This document shows, piece after piece, positions 7,139 to 16,547 of a DNA stretch of 64,000 nt. Position 1 is the stretch's first letter. Each line of letters starts with the position of its first letter. The position numbers were made by a program, and so were the translations under genes. Source of the stretch: Candidatus Anammoximicrobium sp. Its GTDB lineage: Bacteria > Planctomycetota > Planctomycetia > Pirellulales > Pirellulaceae. Below the pieces are notes generated by a model that was not told where the DNA came from, did no database searches, and saw only the letters and a program-made list of their open reading frames with translations. The DNA lies in the NCBI GenBank assembly GCA_012515235.1, contig JAAYYU010000099.1:18820-82819 (forward strand), written 5' to 3'.

Positions 7139-9999
7139 CAGCGGCCGATTTCGATGTTGTCCAGGCCGCCGGTGTCCAGGAAGTAGCTTTCGTCGGCCAG
7201 CGTCCGCCAGTTGAAGAACACGTTTTCGTCCAACACGGCGGGCTGGCCAGCCACGGTGCCGGTGACCGAATCGAGTTCCAGGTGTTCTTCGGTTTCCTCG
7301 TTGGACGGCACGCGGCGAATGCGGACGGTGACTTCCGTCGGTCCGATGCGGTCCTTGGTCTCCATCTTCAGCACGTAGATCGGCGTGGCCTGCGCATACT
7401 CGTCGCCGGTCATCTTGCGTCCCAGGACCGTGCGCAGCGCGATCGTGCTGAACTCCGTCCACTCGTCCTTTGTATTCGGATCTTCGACGGGATGGAAGAG
7501 GATTCGTTCTTCGCGGATCGTCGAGGTGGATTCGGTCATCACGCCCCAGAAATACGTGTTCTCCTGGTCCTTGCCCTGCATCGAGAACTTGAACTGGGCA
7601 AGCATTCCGTTGCGGGCCATGAACTCGATGGCTGCCCCCACGACCACAGCGCTTTTGGGATCGACGATCAAACCGGGCTTGTTGCCCTTGACGTCCTGGT
7701 ACGGGTACCAGTTCCCGGCATAGTGATGGAACATGGGGATGATCCGCGTGGGCGGCAACGGCAGGTATTTCCGCACCAATTCCTGCAGGTAGCCCAGCTT
7801 GGTCGGCTGGCCGGCTAGCAGCAGCACGTCTGCCTCGTACTCGGCCATCCGCGTGCAGAAGTCGAACAACAGGTCATCGAAGACTTCGTGGACCACCTCC
7901 TCGAAAACATCTTTCTCGTAACGCAGGCCGAGATCCTGGTTGAAATCGTAGTAGCCGGGACCGCGGAGCTTGTTACAGACCTGGTCGAGCGATTCGAGCA
8001 CCGCCGGATCGACGATTTCCGGGTTGGTGTGACTGATCTCGTCCAATTCCTCCCCGCCGCGTTCCGCCTGCGCGGTTTCTTCCACGGCCACCTGCAGATA
8101 GGCTTCGGCCAGCGGCACGAACATGCGGTTGATCCAGTCGATGCGTTGCGAGCTGAAACCACGGTTCTTAGGCACGCGCGGTCCGAACAGCAGCTGGACG
8201 TCTTCTTCTTCCATGCCGATCGCCCGCGCAAAGTGCGGGACGATGATCTTTTCCAGCAGGCGTTTGACCAGTTGGTCGCCGGCGATGGAAACGCCGTCCT
8301 GGTGCAGGATTCTTCCGTGGATATAGTCGTCGATGCCGGGCTGGTAGACGTAGCTGGCGATCATCATGTCGGTCGTGCCGCCGCCCACGTCGATACAGGC
8401 GATCCGCAGTTCCTTCTTTTGGCTTTCCTCCTGCGTTTCCGCTTCGGCCGCGGGGCCGCCCCGGCCGGGGCGTGCTGGTCGCGTGGGGCGCGAAGCGCCG
8501 CGGCGGCGACTGGCCGGCACCGCGCCGACGGCCGCTTCCTGGTCGGCTTCGCCCTTGGCCGCGGCACCGGTGCCTTTGGAGCCGGAATGGTCGCGGGCCA
8601 GCGCGGAAAACCACAACCGCGGGTCCTGTCCCAGCATCCGCAATTCGGCCCAGATGTACGTCAAATGCACCGCGCTGGCTTCGTCGATGCTGAACGTCAA
8701 CGTCGGCTTGACCCGCTGGTACTTGCCCAGCGTGCGAGCAAAGATGGCGATCGCCTTCTGGCATTGCTTGACGTACCGCTCTTTTTCCGGCTGGAACATG
8801 CCGCTGGGGAAGGTCATCGTCAAGCTGTGAATTTCGCGGGTCCGCGCGGGATCCTCGGTGCGGCTGCGGTAGCCGATCGAGTTCACGTAGCTGAACGCCT
8901 GGCAGAGCATCTCGTAGATCGCCGTGGTCATCAGACAGCGCGGCGCATGGATCGGCTTGACGGGCACCATCTGCGCGAACATGTCTTCCGGCGGATCGTC
9001 TTTTTCGATCAGAAAGTCGCGGTCGTTTTCGTGAATGAACTTCAGCAGCGGCCCGTGCAGCTTGGCGGCGAACTCGTTGGTTCCGTCCCGGTCGTGCGGA
9101 TCGGCCATGTACCAGAACGCGCCTTCCAGCCAGCTGTCGTCGTCGGCCCACAAGTAGCGTTTGGGAGAGCTGACGCCCATGCGGAAATCGCCCTTGGCCC
9201 GCATGATCTGGCAGATTTCATCGACTTCGCGTCCCAAGCGGACCATGGACCAGTCGTCGAACAGGTTCGGTTTGACATAGGTCTCCCGTTCGCGGGCCAC
9301 CTGTTTTTTGCCGAAAATGCCCTTCCTGGTCTCGCGGTAGAACTCCTTCTTGGCCATGGCCGGCGGCTCCAGGTACGGCACGTTGGCCCACCGCGTCTTG
9401 GAAGAAAACCAGCGCGTCGCCGGCCGGCTGATCTGCTCGCCTTCGTCGTTGAAATAGTCCAGGCTGTAGCGGTTGGACAACTCAAACGGCATCATTTCCG
9501 CGGTCTGCGAAACCTCGCCGGCCATCTCGATCAACAGCGCTCCGGTGCGGCTGTTGCCGAAGTCGACGACCATATGCACGGGCTTGGCCTCGCCCGCCGT
9601 CGCCGCAGCGGCCCGCAGGCACAACTCGACGGACGGCAGTCCCAGCAGCGGTTGTCCCGTCCGGTCCAGGAGGTTGCTGAGCGTCACGTGAAAATCACCG
9701 GCCAGCGTGGTAGGATCGGCGAAGTAGCCGATTTCCGGATCGCCCAGGCTGGTGTCGACCGCCAGGAACAGCTTGCTCACGTTCGACTGGATGATCTGCC
9801 ACTGGACGTACGGAAAAACGAGCGGTTCCAGGCTCTCGTCGTCGTCCCGCCGGCCCCGGCCATCCTCGTCGGCCTCCGCTTCCGGCTGACAGCGGCACGT
9901 CTGCCAGCCGTAGCCGATCTGGGCCGTCGTGTAGCGGCGTCCCGAGGGCAGCGGGATACAGACGATCTGGACTCCCGTGTTGGCGAACAAAATGTGCAT
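7138..9999 (-). CDS. srfB: SrfB-family actin/Hsp70-fold ATPase
   Basis: A 953-residue protein of the SrfB family (known from Salmonella as a putative virulence factor; biochemistry unclear). Motifs of the ASKHA (actin, Hsp70, FtsA) fold are visible: phosphate-1 DFGNSRT at 146-152, phosphate-2 IDVGGGTTD at 536-544, and an adenosine-type segment LLLAGQPTK at about 726-734. A low-complexity stretch rich in Arg, Pro, Ala and Gly (about 471-530) sits just before the second ATPase half. The ATG at 9999 has a GGAAGA upstream. It starts 13 bases after the srfC stop, so the two are very likely co-translated. There is no signal peptide, so a cytoplasmic location is likely. The partner and substrate are unknown; polymerisation or chaperone-like cycling are both possible. 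Confidence 0.88.
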   Translation of the reverse strand: MHILFANTGVQIVCIPLPSGRRYTTAQIGYGWQTCRCQPEAEADEDGRGRRDDDESLEPLVFPYVQWQIIQSNVSKLFLAVDTSLGDPEIGYFADPTTLAGDFHVTLSNLLDRTGQPLLGLPSVELCLRAAAATAGEAKPVHMVVDFGNSRTGALLIEMAGEVSQTAEMMPFELSNRYSLDYFNDEGEQISRPATRWFSSKTRWANVPYLEPPAMAKKEFYRETRKGIFGKKQVARERETYVKPNLFDDWSMVRLGREVDEICQIMRAKGDFRMGVSSPKRYLWADDDSWLEGAFWYMADPHDRDGTNEFAAKLHGPLLKFIHENDRDFLIEKDDPPEDMFAQMVPVKPIHAPRCLMTTAIYEMLCQAFSYVNSIGYRSRTEDPARTREIHSLTMTFPSGMFQPEKERYVKQCQKAIAIFARTLGKYQRVKPTLTFSIDEASAVHLTYIWAELRMLGQDPRLWFSALARDHSGSKGTGAAAKGEADQEAAVGAVPASRRRGASRPTRPARPGRGGPAAEAETQEESQKKELRIACIDVGGGTTDMMIASYVYQPGIDDYIHGRILHQDGVSIAGDQLVKRLLEKIIVPHFARAIGMEEEDVQLLFGPRVPKNRGFSSQRIDWINRMFVPLAEAYLQVAVEETAQAERGGEELDEISHTNPEIVDPAVLESLDQVCNKLRGPGYYDFNQDLGLRYEKDVFEEVVHEVFDDLLFDFCTRMAEYEADVLLLAGQPTKLGYLQELVRKYLPLPPTRIIPMFHHYAGNWYPYQDVKGNKPGLIVDPKSAVVVGAAIEFMARNGMLAQFKFSMQGKDQENTYFWGVMTESTSTIREERILFHPVEDPNTKDEWTEFSTIALRTVLGRKMTGDEYAQATPIYVLKMETKDRIGPTEVTVRIRRVPSNEETEEHLELDSVTGTVAGQPAVLDENVFFNWRTLADESYFLDTGGLDNIEIGR

Positions 10000-10012
10000 G
10001 AGAATCTTCCGT

Positions 10013-12577
10013 CTATTGCGAGTTGGCGTACCGCTCGATGATCTTGGCCAGTTCCGGGTTGCCCGCCGGGACGCGGATTTCCGCGCCGGCGCCGGCTGCG
10101 AGGAACTCCGGCAGGCGACTGGCCCAGCGGTTGACGAACGAGGCCATCAGGCCGAACTCCTCGACGTGGACTTCTTTCTCGACCGCTTCGATCCGTTCGT
10201 CGCTGGGGCCGGGGTTCATCACGTAATCGTTCAGCATAATGCCGACGTATTTCCGCCGCGCCCGCCGCTTGGCCGATTCGTCCCGCAGCTTCAGGTTCAC
10301 GACCTTCAGCAGCTGGTCGTTAATCTGCTCGAAGTTCTGCCCGGCGCACAGGGCGTCGCGGACGTAGCGGGCGAATTGGCCGAAATCCTCCGTTCCCATC
10401 CACGGCCCGCCTTGCGGGTTCTTCTTGGTGTTCTCCTCCCACCTGGTCACCGTCGTCACGGTGGCCCATTCGTGCCAGAATTCCTGCAGCTTTTTCGTAA
10501 AACGTTTCTCCATCGGCTCCGGCCGGCCCACGGAGGCCCGCGCGGGAATATCGGCGAAATCGGACAGCAGCCACTGGTCGCCGTCGTCGAATCCCAGCGT
10601 CTTCTGCAGCGTCTGGACGCGGTCGTACACGGCCTGCGGATTGGAACGTAACCAGTCGATGACCCGCTCGGCGCACATCTTGCGCTGCTCGCGGTCCACG
10701 TTCGAGTCGGCATTGACGTACCAACTCTTGGCCAACTGCGACAGGCGGCCGCGAACCTCCTTGATGCTATTCTCCAGTTGCTCTTGCTTCTTGTGCGCCG
10801 TGGTAATCTCCCGCCAGCCTTCGCTGATCAGCGACAGGCCGCCGTCGTTGTCCGTGATGGCCCGTTCCCATTTGGTTTCCGGATTGGCCACATACTTCTG
10901 GACCGCCGCGGACTTCAGGAACGCCTCGCCCGCCTTGTTCCACTTCTCGATCCCTTCCTCCTCTTGCGCTTTCCGGTTGGCGTCCCAGGTTCCCGGATAG
11001 CGGATCGGATAGACGTTCATAAAAGCCTGGTTCTCGCCGCCGAAGTCGGACATCACCTCGCCCAAGGCGTCCGCCAGCTGGTTCAAACGCGTGTTGTACA
11101 GCATCGGATTGGCGAACTCATCCCGATTGCGAAATTCCTCGTCGATGCCCGTGATGCCCAGGAACAGGGCCGGCAGCTTGTCGCGGACCTTCTTGGGCCA
11201 GACCTCGTCCCCATACCTCGCCCGGCCCCACTTGTCGATGTGGTACTTCATCTGCGAGGTGACTTCCAGGTTGCCGCCGCGGGCCAGCAGCAGCAGCGTC
11301 TGGATCAGCATTTCCTCCGTGTACCGTTCAAACAGATAGGCCACCTTGCCGCGTTTGACGATTTCCATCTGCTCTTCGATCGTGTCGGCCGTCTGGCGTT
11401 TGCCCTGCTCCGCTCCCTGGCGGCCGGCTCTCATGCCGGGGATGTCCAGGATGTCGATCGACTCGATCACCTTCCGCCAGCTTTCGTTCAGTCGGTGCGG
11501 CAACACGGGCATCACCATTTCGAGCATCGAGGCCTGGATCGTCTCCAACTGCTCGTTGCCGCCGCCGCGGCCTTCCTCGAATTCCAGCACGTGCCAGCCG
11601 TTCTTTTCCATCAGCCGGATATCGGACCACTTCACGAACTTGAAGCACCGCGAGTTCCGCCGCTCGTGCTGTTTCGCCCGCTGGCTGTCCAGCAAAAACC
11701 GCACGCCCGCCCAATGGGTCAAGATCGCCGGGTCGTGCTCCTCGCTGGAAATGCTGGTCAGGAAGTTGTTGATCCGCATGAACATGCTGGTCAGCGACGG
11801 CCAGTTGTTCCAGAACATGTTGGCGGCCACGGCGATGTAGCCGTCCTCGGTCAGAGGATAGCGGTTCAGCAAGCCATTGAGCACCGACTCCTTGGACTGG
11901 AAGCCGCGGCGGTCCACGATCCGCATGTAGGCATAGGCGTCGATCAAGTCCAGCCGCCAGCGGCGGTCCACTTCCGTCGACGAGTAGCGGGTGGCCACTT
12001 CGTCAAACATGTCCTCCAACTGTTCCTGGGTCCAGTTCTTATCCGGCGTGACGCATTCCACCTGGAAGCCGCGGGCCAGCACGCGCAGCCACTGGGCCCG
12101 CGTCAGGGCGCGGACCATCACGGGATACTCCGGCGACATGTTGGCGGCGATGCGGTCCTTGGTGGTGAACCGCGTGACCAGCGCCGTCGCTTCATTCGAA
12201 CCGCTTTGCGGATTCAAGTCGGTGTCGAAGGACAGGAACTGGAAGTAGGCCGGCGGTCCGTTCTGCTCGTCGCGGCCCAGCGGGCTGTAGTCGTCGCTGC
12301 TGGCCTGCAAAACGCGACCGACAAACAGACTCTTGCCCACCTGGGAGGGGCCGTACACGGCCGCCGCGACGGGCACCTTGGCCGAACTGTACAAGGCCGC
12401 CGCCAGACGGCGCAAACGCGTCAACTCAAATTCGTCGCTGGGCGAAACCGGCAGCAAGTCCTGCTGGACCCGCCGCTGGTTGAATTCGCTGACCCAGTTC
12501 GCCAGGTCGGTGGCCAGGTTCTCGGTTTCCTCCGCCAAGCGGATGATACGGCGATCGCGATCGTCTGGAAAACCCAC
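10013..12577 (-). CDS. srfC: SrfC-family dynamin-like GTPase
   Basis: An 854-residue protein matching the SrfC family, which travels with SrfB. The P-loop GPSQVGKS is at 76-83 and a G3 switch DIPG at 378-381, within SIDILDIPGMRAG. A possible G4-like LFLGITGIDEEF follows at about 460-475. Roughly 295 residues separate P-loop and switch, far more than in ordinary dynamins, so a large insertion lies in the G domain. The C-terminal half is helix-rich, with heptad-like stretches around residues 600-650. The start is GTG at 12577, with GGAG about 12 bases upstream. A 514-base gap separates it from the previous cluster gene. By analogy to dynamin-like proteins, GTP-driven assembly or membrane work is likely, but unproven. 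Confidence 0.82.
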   Translation of the reverse strand: MGFPDDRDRRIIRLAEETENLATDLANWVSEFNQRRVQQDLLPVSPSDEFELTRLRRLAAALYSSAKVPVAAAVYGPSQVGKSLFVGRVLQASSDDYSPLGRDEQNGPPAYFQFLSFDTDLNPQSGSNEATALVTRFTTKDRIAANMSPEYPVMVRALTRAQWLRVLARGFQVECVTPDKNWTQEQLEDMFDEVATRYSSTEVDRRWRLDLIDAYAYMRIVDRRGFQSKESVLNGLLNRYPLTEDGYIAVAANMFWNNWPSLTSMFMRINNFLTSISSEEHDPAILTHWAGVRFLLDSQRAKQHERRNSRCFKFVKWSDIRLMEKNGWHVLEFEEGRGGGNEQLETIQASMLEMVMPVLPHRLNESWRKVIESIDILDIPGMRAGRQGAEQGKRQTADTIEEQMEIVKRGKVAYLFERYTEEMLIQTLLLLARGGNLEVTSQMKYHIDKWGRARYGDEVWPKKVRDKLPALFLGITGIDEEFRNRDEFANPMLYNTRLNQLADALGEVMSDFGGENQAFMNVYPIRYPGTWDANRKAQEEEGIEKWNKAGEAFLKSAAVQKYVANPETKWERAITDNDGGLSLISEGWREITTAHKKQEQLENSIKEVRGRLSQLAKSWYVNADSNVDREQRKMCAERVIDWLRSNPQAVYDRVQTLQKTLGFDDGDQWLLSDFADIPARASVGRPEPMEKRFTKKLQEFWHEWATVTTVTRWEENTKKNPQGGPWMGTEDFGQFARYVRDALCAGQNFEQINDQLLKVVNLKLRDESAKRRARRKYVGIMLNDYVMNPGPSDERIEAVEKEVHVEEFGLMASFVNRWASRLPEFLAAGAGAEIRVPAGNPELAKIIERYANSQ

Positions 12578-13091
12578 GTTGCTTCAGACTCCAAAAACAA
12601 AAGGTGGAGACAGTTGCCTACGAATCGGCTTTTCCAACTGCAGGGTTCTATTCTAAGCAAACTCGTTCCCTGGGAGTACAGGGCCGGAGACAAAAACTGA
12701 GGCTGCGTGCCCCAACGGAAAGAGCGGAGTTGCGCAACCGGCGGCTGACCCGCCCAACCGTTTCATCCGTCATGCCGCTGGCTCTGCGCTCAAGGAGTCG
12801 ATCCACGGAATTCATCGAGCCCGCGCTGGCAACGGCGGCCGAAATAACGTCCCGAATTTCCGCCACCACACTGCTCGCCAGCGGGGAGCCGTGTTCAGAT
12901 CCAGCCGCCTGCCTGCCCGCCCGCTCACTGCGTCCAGCATCTCGAAGACCGCACCACGTTGGCAAGCAGCGTGGTGGCGCAGGACAGGCTCCCCACGCAA
13001 AGTCGCTGCGGACTCCACCGTGCGCGTCAGCGAGTGGCTTGGCTTGCCACCAGTTCTCGCCGAAACGGGAAAGTGATTTCGGCCTCCGTTG
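12578..13091. other. 514-base intergenic stretch inside the SrfB/SrfC cluster
   Basis: No convincing gene is seen on either strand. The stretch holds two interlocked pairs of complementary segments: GCCACCACACTGCT (12862-12875) with AGCAGCGTGGTGGC (12965-12978, one mismatch), and GCGGGGAGCC (12881-12890) with GGCTCCCCAC (12987-12996, one mismatch). The order A-B-A'-B' would give a pseudoknot rather than a simple hairpin if transcribed. It may be the leader of srfC, contain an internal promoter, or be gene debris. Confidence 0.4.
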
Positions 13092-16000
13092 CTAATCGTC
13101 CCGTCGTTTGTTGTAGTCCTTCAAGGCATCCAGGAACTTCGACCTTTTTTCATCGCCGTCCCCGGACGCGGCTCTCTTGGGCGGCGTCTTGCCCGTGCTG
13201 CCCGTGCCGGTCGTGACGCGTGTTGCCGAGCCGGCGGGCATGCCGACGCCGCCGACGCGAGTAGCCGATCCGAGGACCGGGCCGCGGGTGTCCGATCCAA
13301 CGGGAGACGCCGGCACCGCGCTGGGGGCTCGTGTGTCCGAGCCGCTCGGCATCGGCGACGCCGGAGCTGGACTGCCGGGAGCCGGCTTGCCCGGCGCGGG
13401 GGCCGGCGAGCCGGGGGCCGGGGCGCCAGGTGCCGGGGCAGGCGAGCCGGGCGCGGGGCCACCCGGAGCGGGTGCCCCGGGCGCAGGCGATCCGGGGCCG
13501 CCGCCCGGCGCCTTGGTTCCCGATCCCATCCCGGCCTTTTCCAAGGCTCGCTGGACTTCCGCCGGATCCGCCCCCGCAGGAATTCGGATGCGGACGCGTT
13601 CCCGGACCTGGGGCCCGTCCGGCACCGTCACGGCCGGGGCAACGTTCACGGGCTCGGCCACCGCGCGGCGAGCAGCCGACGCGAGACTGAACTGCACTTG
13701 GAACTTGCGGATCTTGTCGTCCAGCCGCCGCTCGACGTACAAGTCGTATTCGTCCTCGGCGGTGCGTGGAATTCCCGTCGTCGCCATCAACGGCGTCGCG
13801 TCGGCTGGAAAGGACGCCCAATCGCACAGCACGGTCCCGGCGGCGTCGACCAGGCGGTAGTCGCCAGGCTGCCGCAGGTACAGCCGCAACTCGGCGTCGA
13901 ACCGCTCGGCCGAGATGTTCTTGGCCTCCACGTCAATCTGTTTGAAATCGGGAACGGCGCCCACGTCCACGCCCAGCAGGGTCGCCCCGGCAATCCCGTC
14001 GCCGCCCTGGTACCGGATTACGTCGCCCGGCACGACCGGATGTTCCCGGAAATAGGCTGCCAACTCGTCGGGACTCATCCCGACCAGCGAAACGCCGTTG
14101 ACCTCCGTGAGCAGACTGCCCTGATAGGCCGCCAAAGGCGCGAACGGATCGTTGATGTTCCCCACGATGAGGCCGCCTCGGTCGTTGTCGTACAGCAGAG
14201 CGCTGTCACCCAGGTATCCGCCGGCATTAATGTACTTGCCGCGCGTCGGCACGGGCGGATGCACGCCCCAAATGTCGATGTCCGCAACGCTCATCGGCAA
14301 AGTGCCGCCGCGGACCTCGACGGTCGCGTTGGCGACCAAGCCCGTTTGCGCCAGACGGACCTGCAGGTCTTGGGGAATCTCGGTGGCCTCCAACGGACGC
14401 ATCCGCAGCGTTCGTTTGTCCAGATCGACGTTCTCGACGCGCGGCTGTTTCTCCCAAGCCAAAGCGTCCGGGACGACCTTGATCATCCGCCCATTCTGCG
14501 TGGTTCCGACAAGATTCGCCGTTTCGGGTTGGCCAACCCTCATGGTGTAGATCGGCGGAGTGAAACTGAGCAAATCAATCCGGCCGTCGGTGACGGTGAC
14601 CTTGACCACTTGCGACTTGGGCCCCTTGGCCGTGTCCTGCGACACGGTGACTGCCGTCTGCCCGGTCTTGCGCGCGGCCAGCCAGACCTCGTAGCCCGCG
14701 TTTTCGCCCTCCGTGGAAAAGACCTCCACCACGGATTCGTCGGCGGATACGGCTTGGATCGGCGCACTGCTGCCGCTGGTCACATTCAGCGGGATCAACT
14801 CGTAGACCACGGAATTCGTGATTTCGCTCGGCTTGACGATGAACACGTCCTCAGACAGCGCGTTGCCGGCGACCGTAAAGGCCGAGGCTTTCTGCAGATC
14901 GGCGTAACTTACCTGGACCTCGCCGGCGCCTTCCGCCCGGCCCGTCAAGTACTCGCCGTCCACGCTGGCCGCTGCGGTCGGATCGACCTTCAACTTGAGC
15001 AGTGACGAGCCGACCAGGGAATGCTCCTGGCCGCTGGCGTCGATCCCCCGCACGTTGACGCGACTGCTCTGGCCCACGGCAAAGGCCGGCGGTTCCAGGC
15101 TGACGACCAGGGACTTGAAGTCGGCTTGGACGACATTCACGTCGACCGTTGCTTCAGGCAGTTTGTCCCCCGCGCCGTCCAAGGGCGGAAAACTGGCCAC
15201 GACTTTGGTCGTGCCGGCGGTGTCGCCCTGGATTAGTCCTTTTTCCTCTTGCTTGAGCAACAGCCGCCGCGTTTCGCTCGATTCCGCCCAACTCACGACG
15301 TTCGTCAGATCGACCGTCTTGTCGCCCTCGTAGTGGCCGATGGCTTTCAATTTGAGCGTCGAGCCGATGGCCACCTTGATCTGGTCGGCGGGCTCGATCG
15401 TCAGCAAGTCCGGAGGTTCCGGCGGTCCCACCCGGACCGTTGCGTAGACTACGCGATCGCCCAGGAGGAACGTGACCGCTGTCTCTCCCTCGTTCTTGGC
15501 CAACGCCACGCTGCCGCGGCCCAGTTCCAGAACCTGCGGGTCGTTGGATCTGGCCAGCGTCAGCGGGGTGACGTCTTTATGGAAAAAGAACCAGCGGTGA
15601 TCCTTGACCTTGTACTCGATGCGGCTGCCCAAGGGACCGCTCCACTGAGCGGGCGTCACCGTGAGCTTGGGCCAAGTAAAATACAGGAATGCCGCGATCA
15701 GCAGCATCAGGGCAATCGCCAGCCAGGGCGAAGTCAAGACGTCCGTCAGCCCCGTCCGTTTCCGTTTGCGGGCTTTGCCGCCTTGCGGGGGCCGCACGCC
15801 CAGAAAATCTCCGTCCGGAGTCCGCCACAAACGGGCCCGCAACGGCTCCAGATCCGCCCGTTGGTAGCCCACGCACCACAGCAGTCGCCAGTCCTCCTTG
15901 CCCGCCCGGCACTTGAAGAAGTACGAGTCAGAATCGCTCTTCTCCAGGTCGTTGGTCTGCTCGGCGAGATGTTTCCGCACGATCCGCAACACCATCTCCT

Positions 16001-16322
16001 CGGTGGACGACTCCGGGCGGATCTTCTTGAGTTTGGCTCGCAAGGTGTCCAAATCGGCTGCGAATTGCTTCTGCAACTCGCCCCTGGTCGCCGGTTGGCA
16101 ATCCACGTCCTCCAAACGCCCGCGTTCTTCATCGGTCATGTAGAAGCCGACTACGTTCTCGTTGCGCCATTCCGGTTCCGCGATGTAGTCGCCCAACCAC
16201 CGGCGGAGAATGGCGAAGTTCATGCCCTGGCGGTCCAGCAAGGGCAGACCCGGCTCCAAGGCGGTGTGCCGATAATCGCGAGCGTCTTCGGACAGATCGA
16301 CATAGAAGAGGGGTTCAGCCAT
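13092..16322 (-). CDS. Membrane-anchored Ig-like/PDZ-like protein of the SrfB/SrfC cluster
   Basis: A 1076-residue protein. Residues 1-185 form a cytoplasmic domain of unknown family with an acidic start, ending in a basic stop (KARKRKR at about 183-189). One membrane helix lies at about 199-217. The extracytoplasmic part begins with repeated beta-sandwich segments resembling bacterial Ig-like (Big2) domains, each with a VxVGxxxxxxVxGxD-type pattern. A PDZ-like segment (GGLIVGNINDPFAPLAAYQG, then LTEVNGVSLVG) lies around residues 700-780. The C-terminus has a Pro/Gly/Ala tract (about 927-985) and four GS[DA]TR repeats before a basic tail. Topology is inferred from the positive-inside rule. 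It could sense or bind at the envelope and pass a signal to the N-terminal domain and the cytoplasmic SrfB/SrfC pair. The family is not recognised. Confidence 0.75.
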   Translation of the reverse strand: MAEPLFYVDLSEDARDYRHTALEPGLPLLDRQGMNFAILRRWLGDYIAEPEWRNENVVGFYMTDEERGRLEDVDCQPATRGELQKQFAADLDTLRAKLKKIRPESSTEEMVLRIVRKHLAEQTNDLEKSDSDSYFFKCRAGKEDWRLLWCVGYQRADLEPLRARLWRTPDGDFLGVRPPQGGKARKRKRTGLTDVLTSPWLAIALMLLIAAFLYFTWPKLTVTPAQWSGPLGSRIEYKVKDHRWFFFHKDVTPLTLARSNDPQVLELGRGSVALAKNEGETAVTFLLGDRVVYATVRVGPPEPPDLLTIEPADQIKVAIGSTLKLKAIGHYEGDKTVDLTNVVSWAESSETRRLLLKQEEKGLIQGDTAGTTKVVASFPPLDGAGDKLPEATVDVNVVQADFKSLVVSLEPPAFAVGQSSRVNVRGIDASGQEHSLVGSSLLKLKVDPTAAASVDGEYLTGRAEGAGEVQVSYADLQKASAFTVAGNALSEDVFIVKPSEITNSVVYELIPLNVTSGSSAPIQAVSADESVVEVFSTEGENAGYEVWLAARKTGQTAVTVSQDTAKGPKSQVVKVTVTDGRIDLLSFTPPIYTMRVGQPETANLVGTTQNGRMIKVVPDALAWEKQPRVENVDLDKRTLRMRPLEATEIPQDLQVRLAQTGLVANATVEVRGGTLPMSVADIDIWGVHPPVPTRGKYINAGGYLGDSALLYDNDRGGLIVGNINDPFAPLAAYQGSLLTEVNGVSLVGMSPDELAAYFREHPVVPGDVIRYQGGDGIAGATLLGVDVGAVPDFKQIDVEAKNISAERFDAELRLYLRQPGDYRLVDAAGTVLCDWASFPADATPLMATTGIPRTAEDEYDLYVERRLDDKIRKFQVQFSLASAARRAVAEPVNVAPAVTVPDGPQVRERVRIRIPAGADPAEVQRALEKAGMGSGTKAPGGGPGSPAPGAPAPGGPAPGSPAPAPGAPAPGSPAPAPGKPAPGSPAPASPMPSGSDTRAPSAVPASPVGSDTRGPVLGSATRVGGVGMPAGSATRVTTGTGSTGKTPPKRAASGDGDEKRSKFLDALKDYNKRRDD

Positions 16323-16547
16323 TCCAGATCACCGCCCTTTGGTCTTCCCGCCAGCGTTGCCGGGTTGCCCCGTACCAGCCTGCGTGAAAATCGAAACGTA
16401 ATTTGTGCCTCTCCGCACTCGCAGACCCCGGCCGCGGAGGAGAGCCGGGGACAGTGTATCTTCTTAAGTCTATATGAATCAACAGGTAACATCAAGCAGC
16501 ACGCTTCGGCTGTCCGTGCTAATAACGCTTCCGGACGGGGCTTGTAC

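Noticed and set aside
7888..10041. Long plus-strand open frame (over 700 codons) opposite srfB
   Set aside because: Antisense frame created by high GC; no family pattern, biased composition, no start signal, while the opposite strand encodes a recognisable SrfB.
13089..15005. Plus-strand open frame of about 640 codons opposite the Ig/PDZ gene
   Set aside because: No protein-like pattern; antisense of the Pro/Gly tract and Ig repeats.
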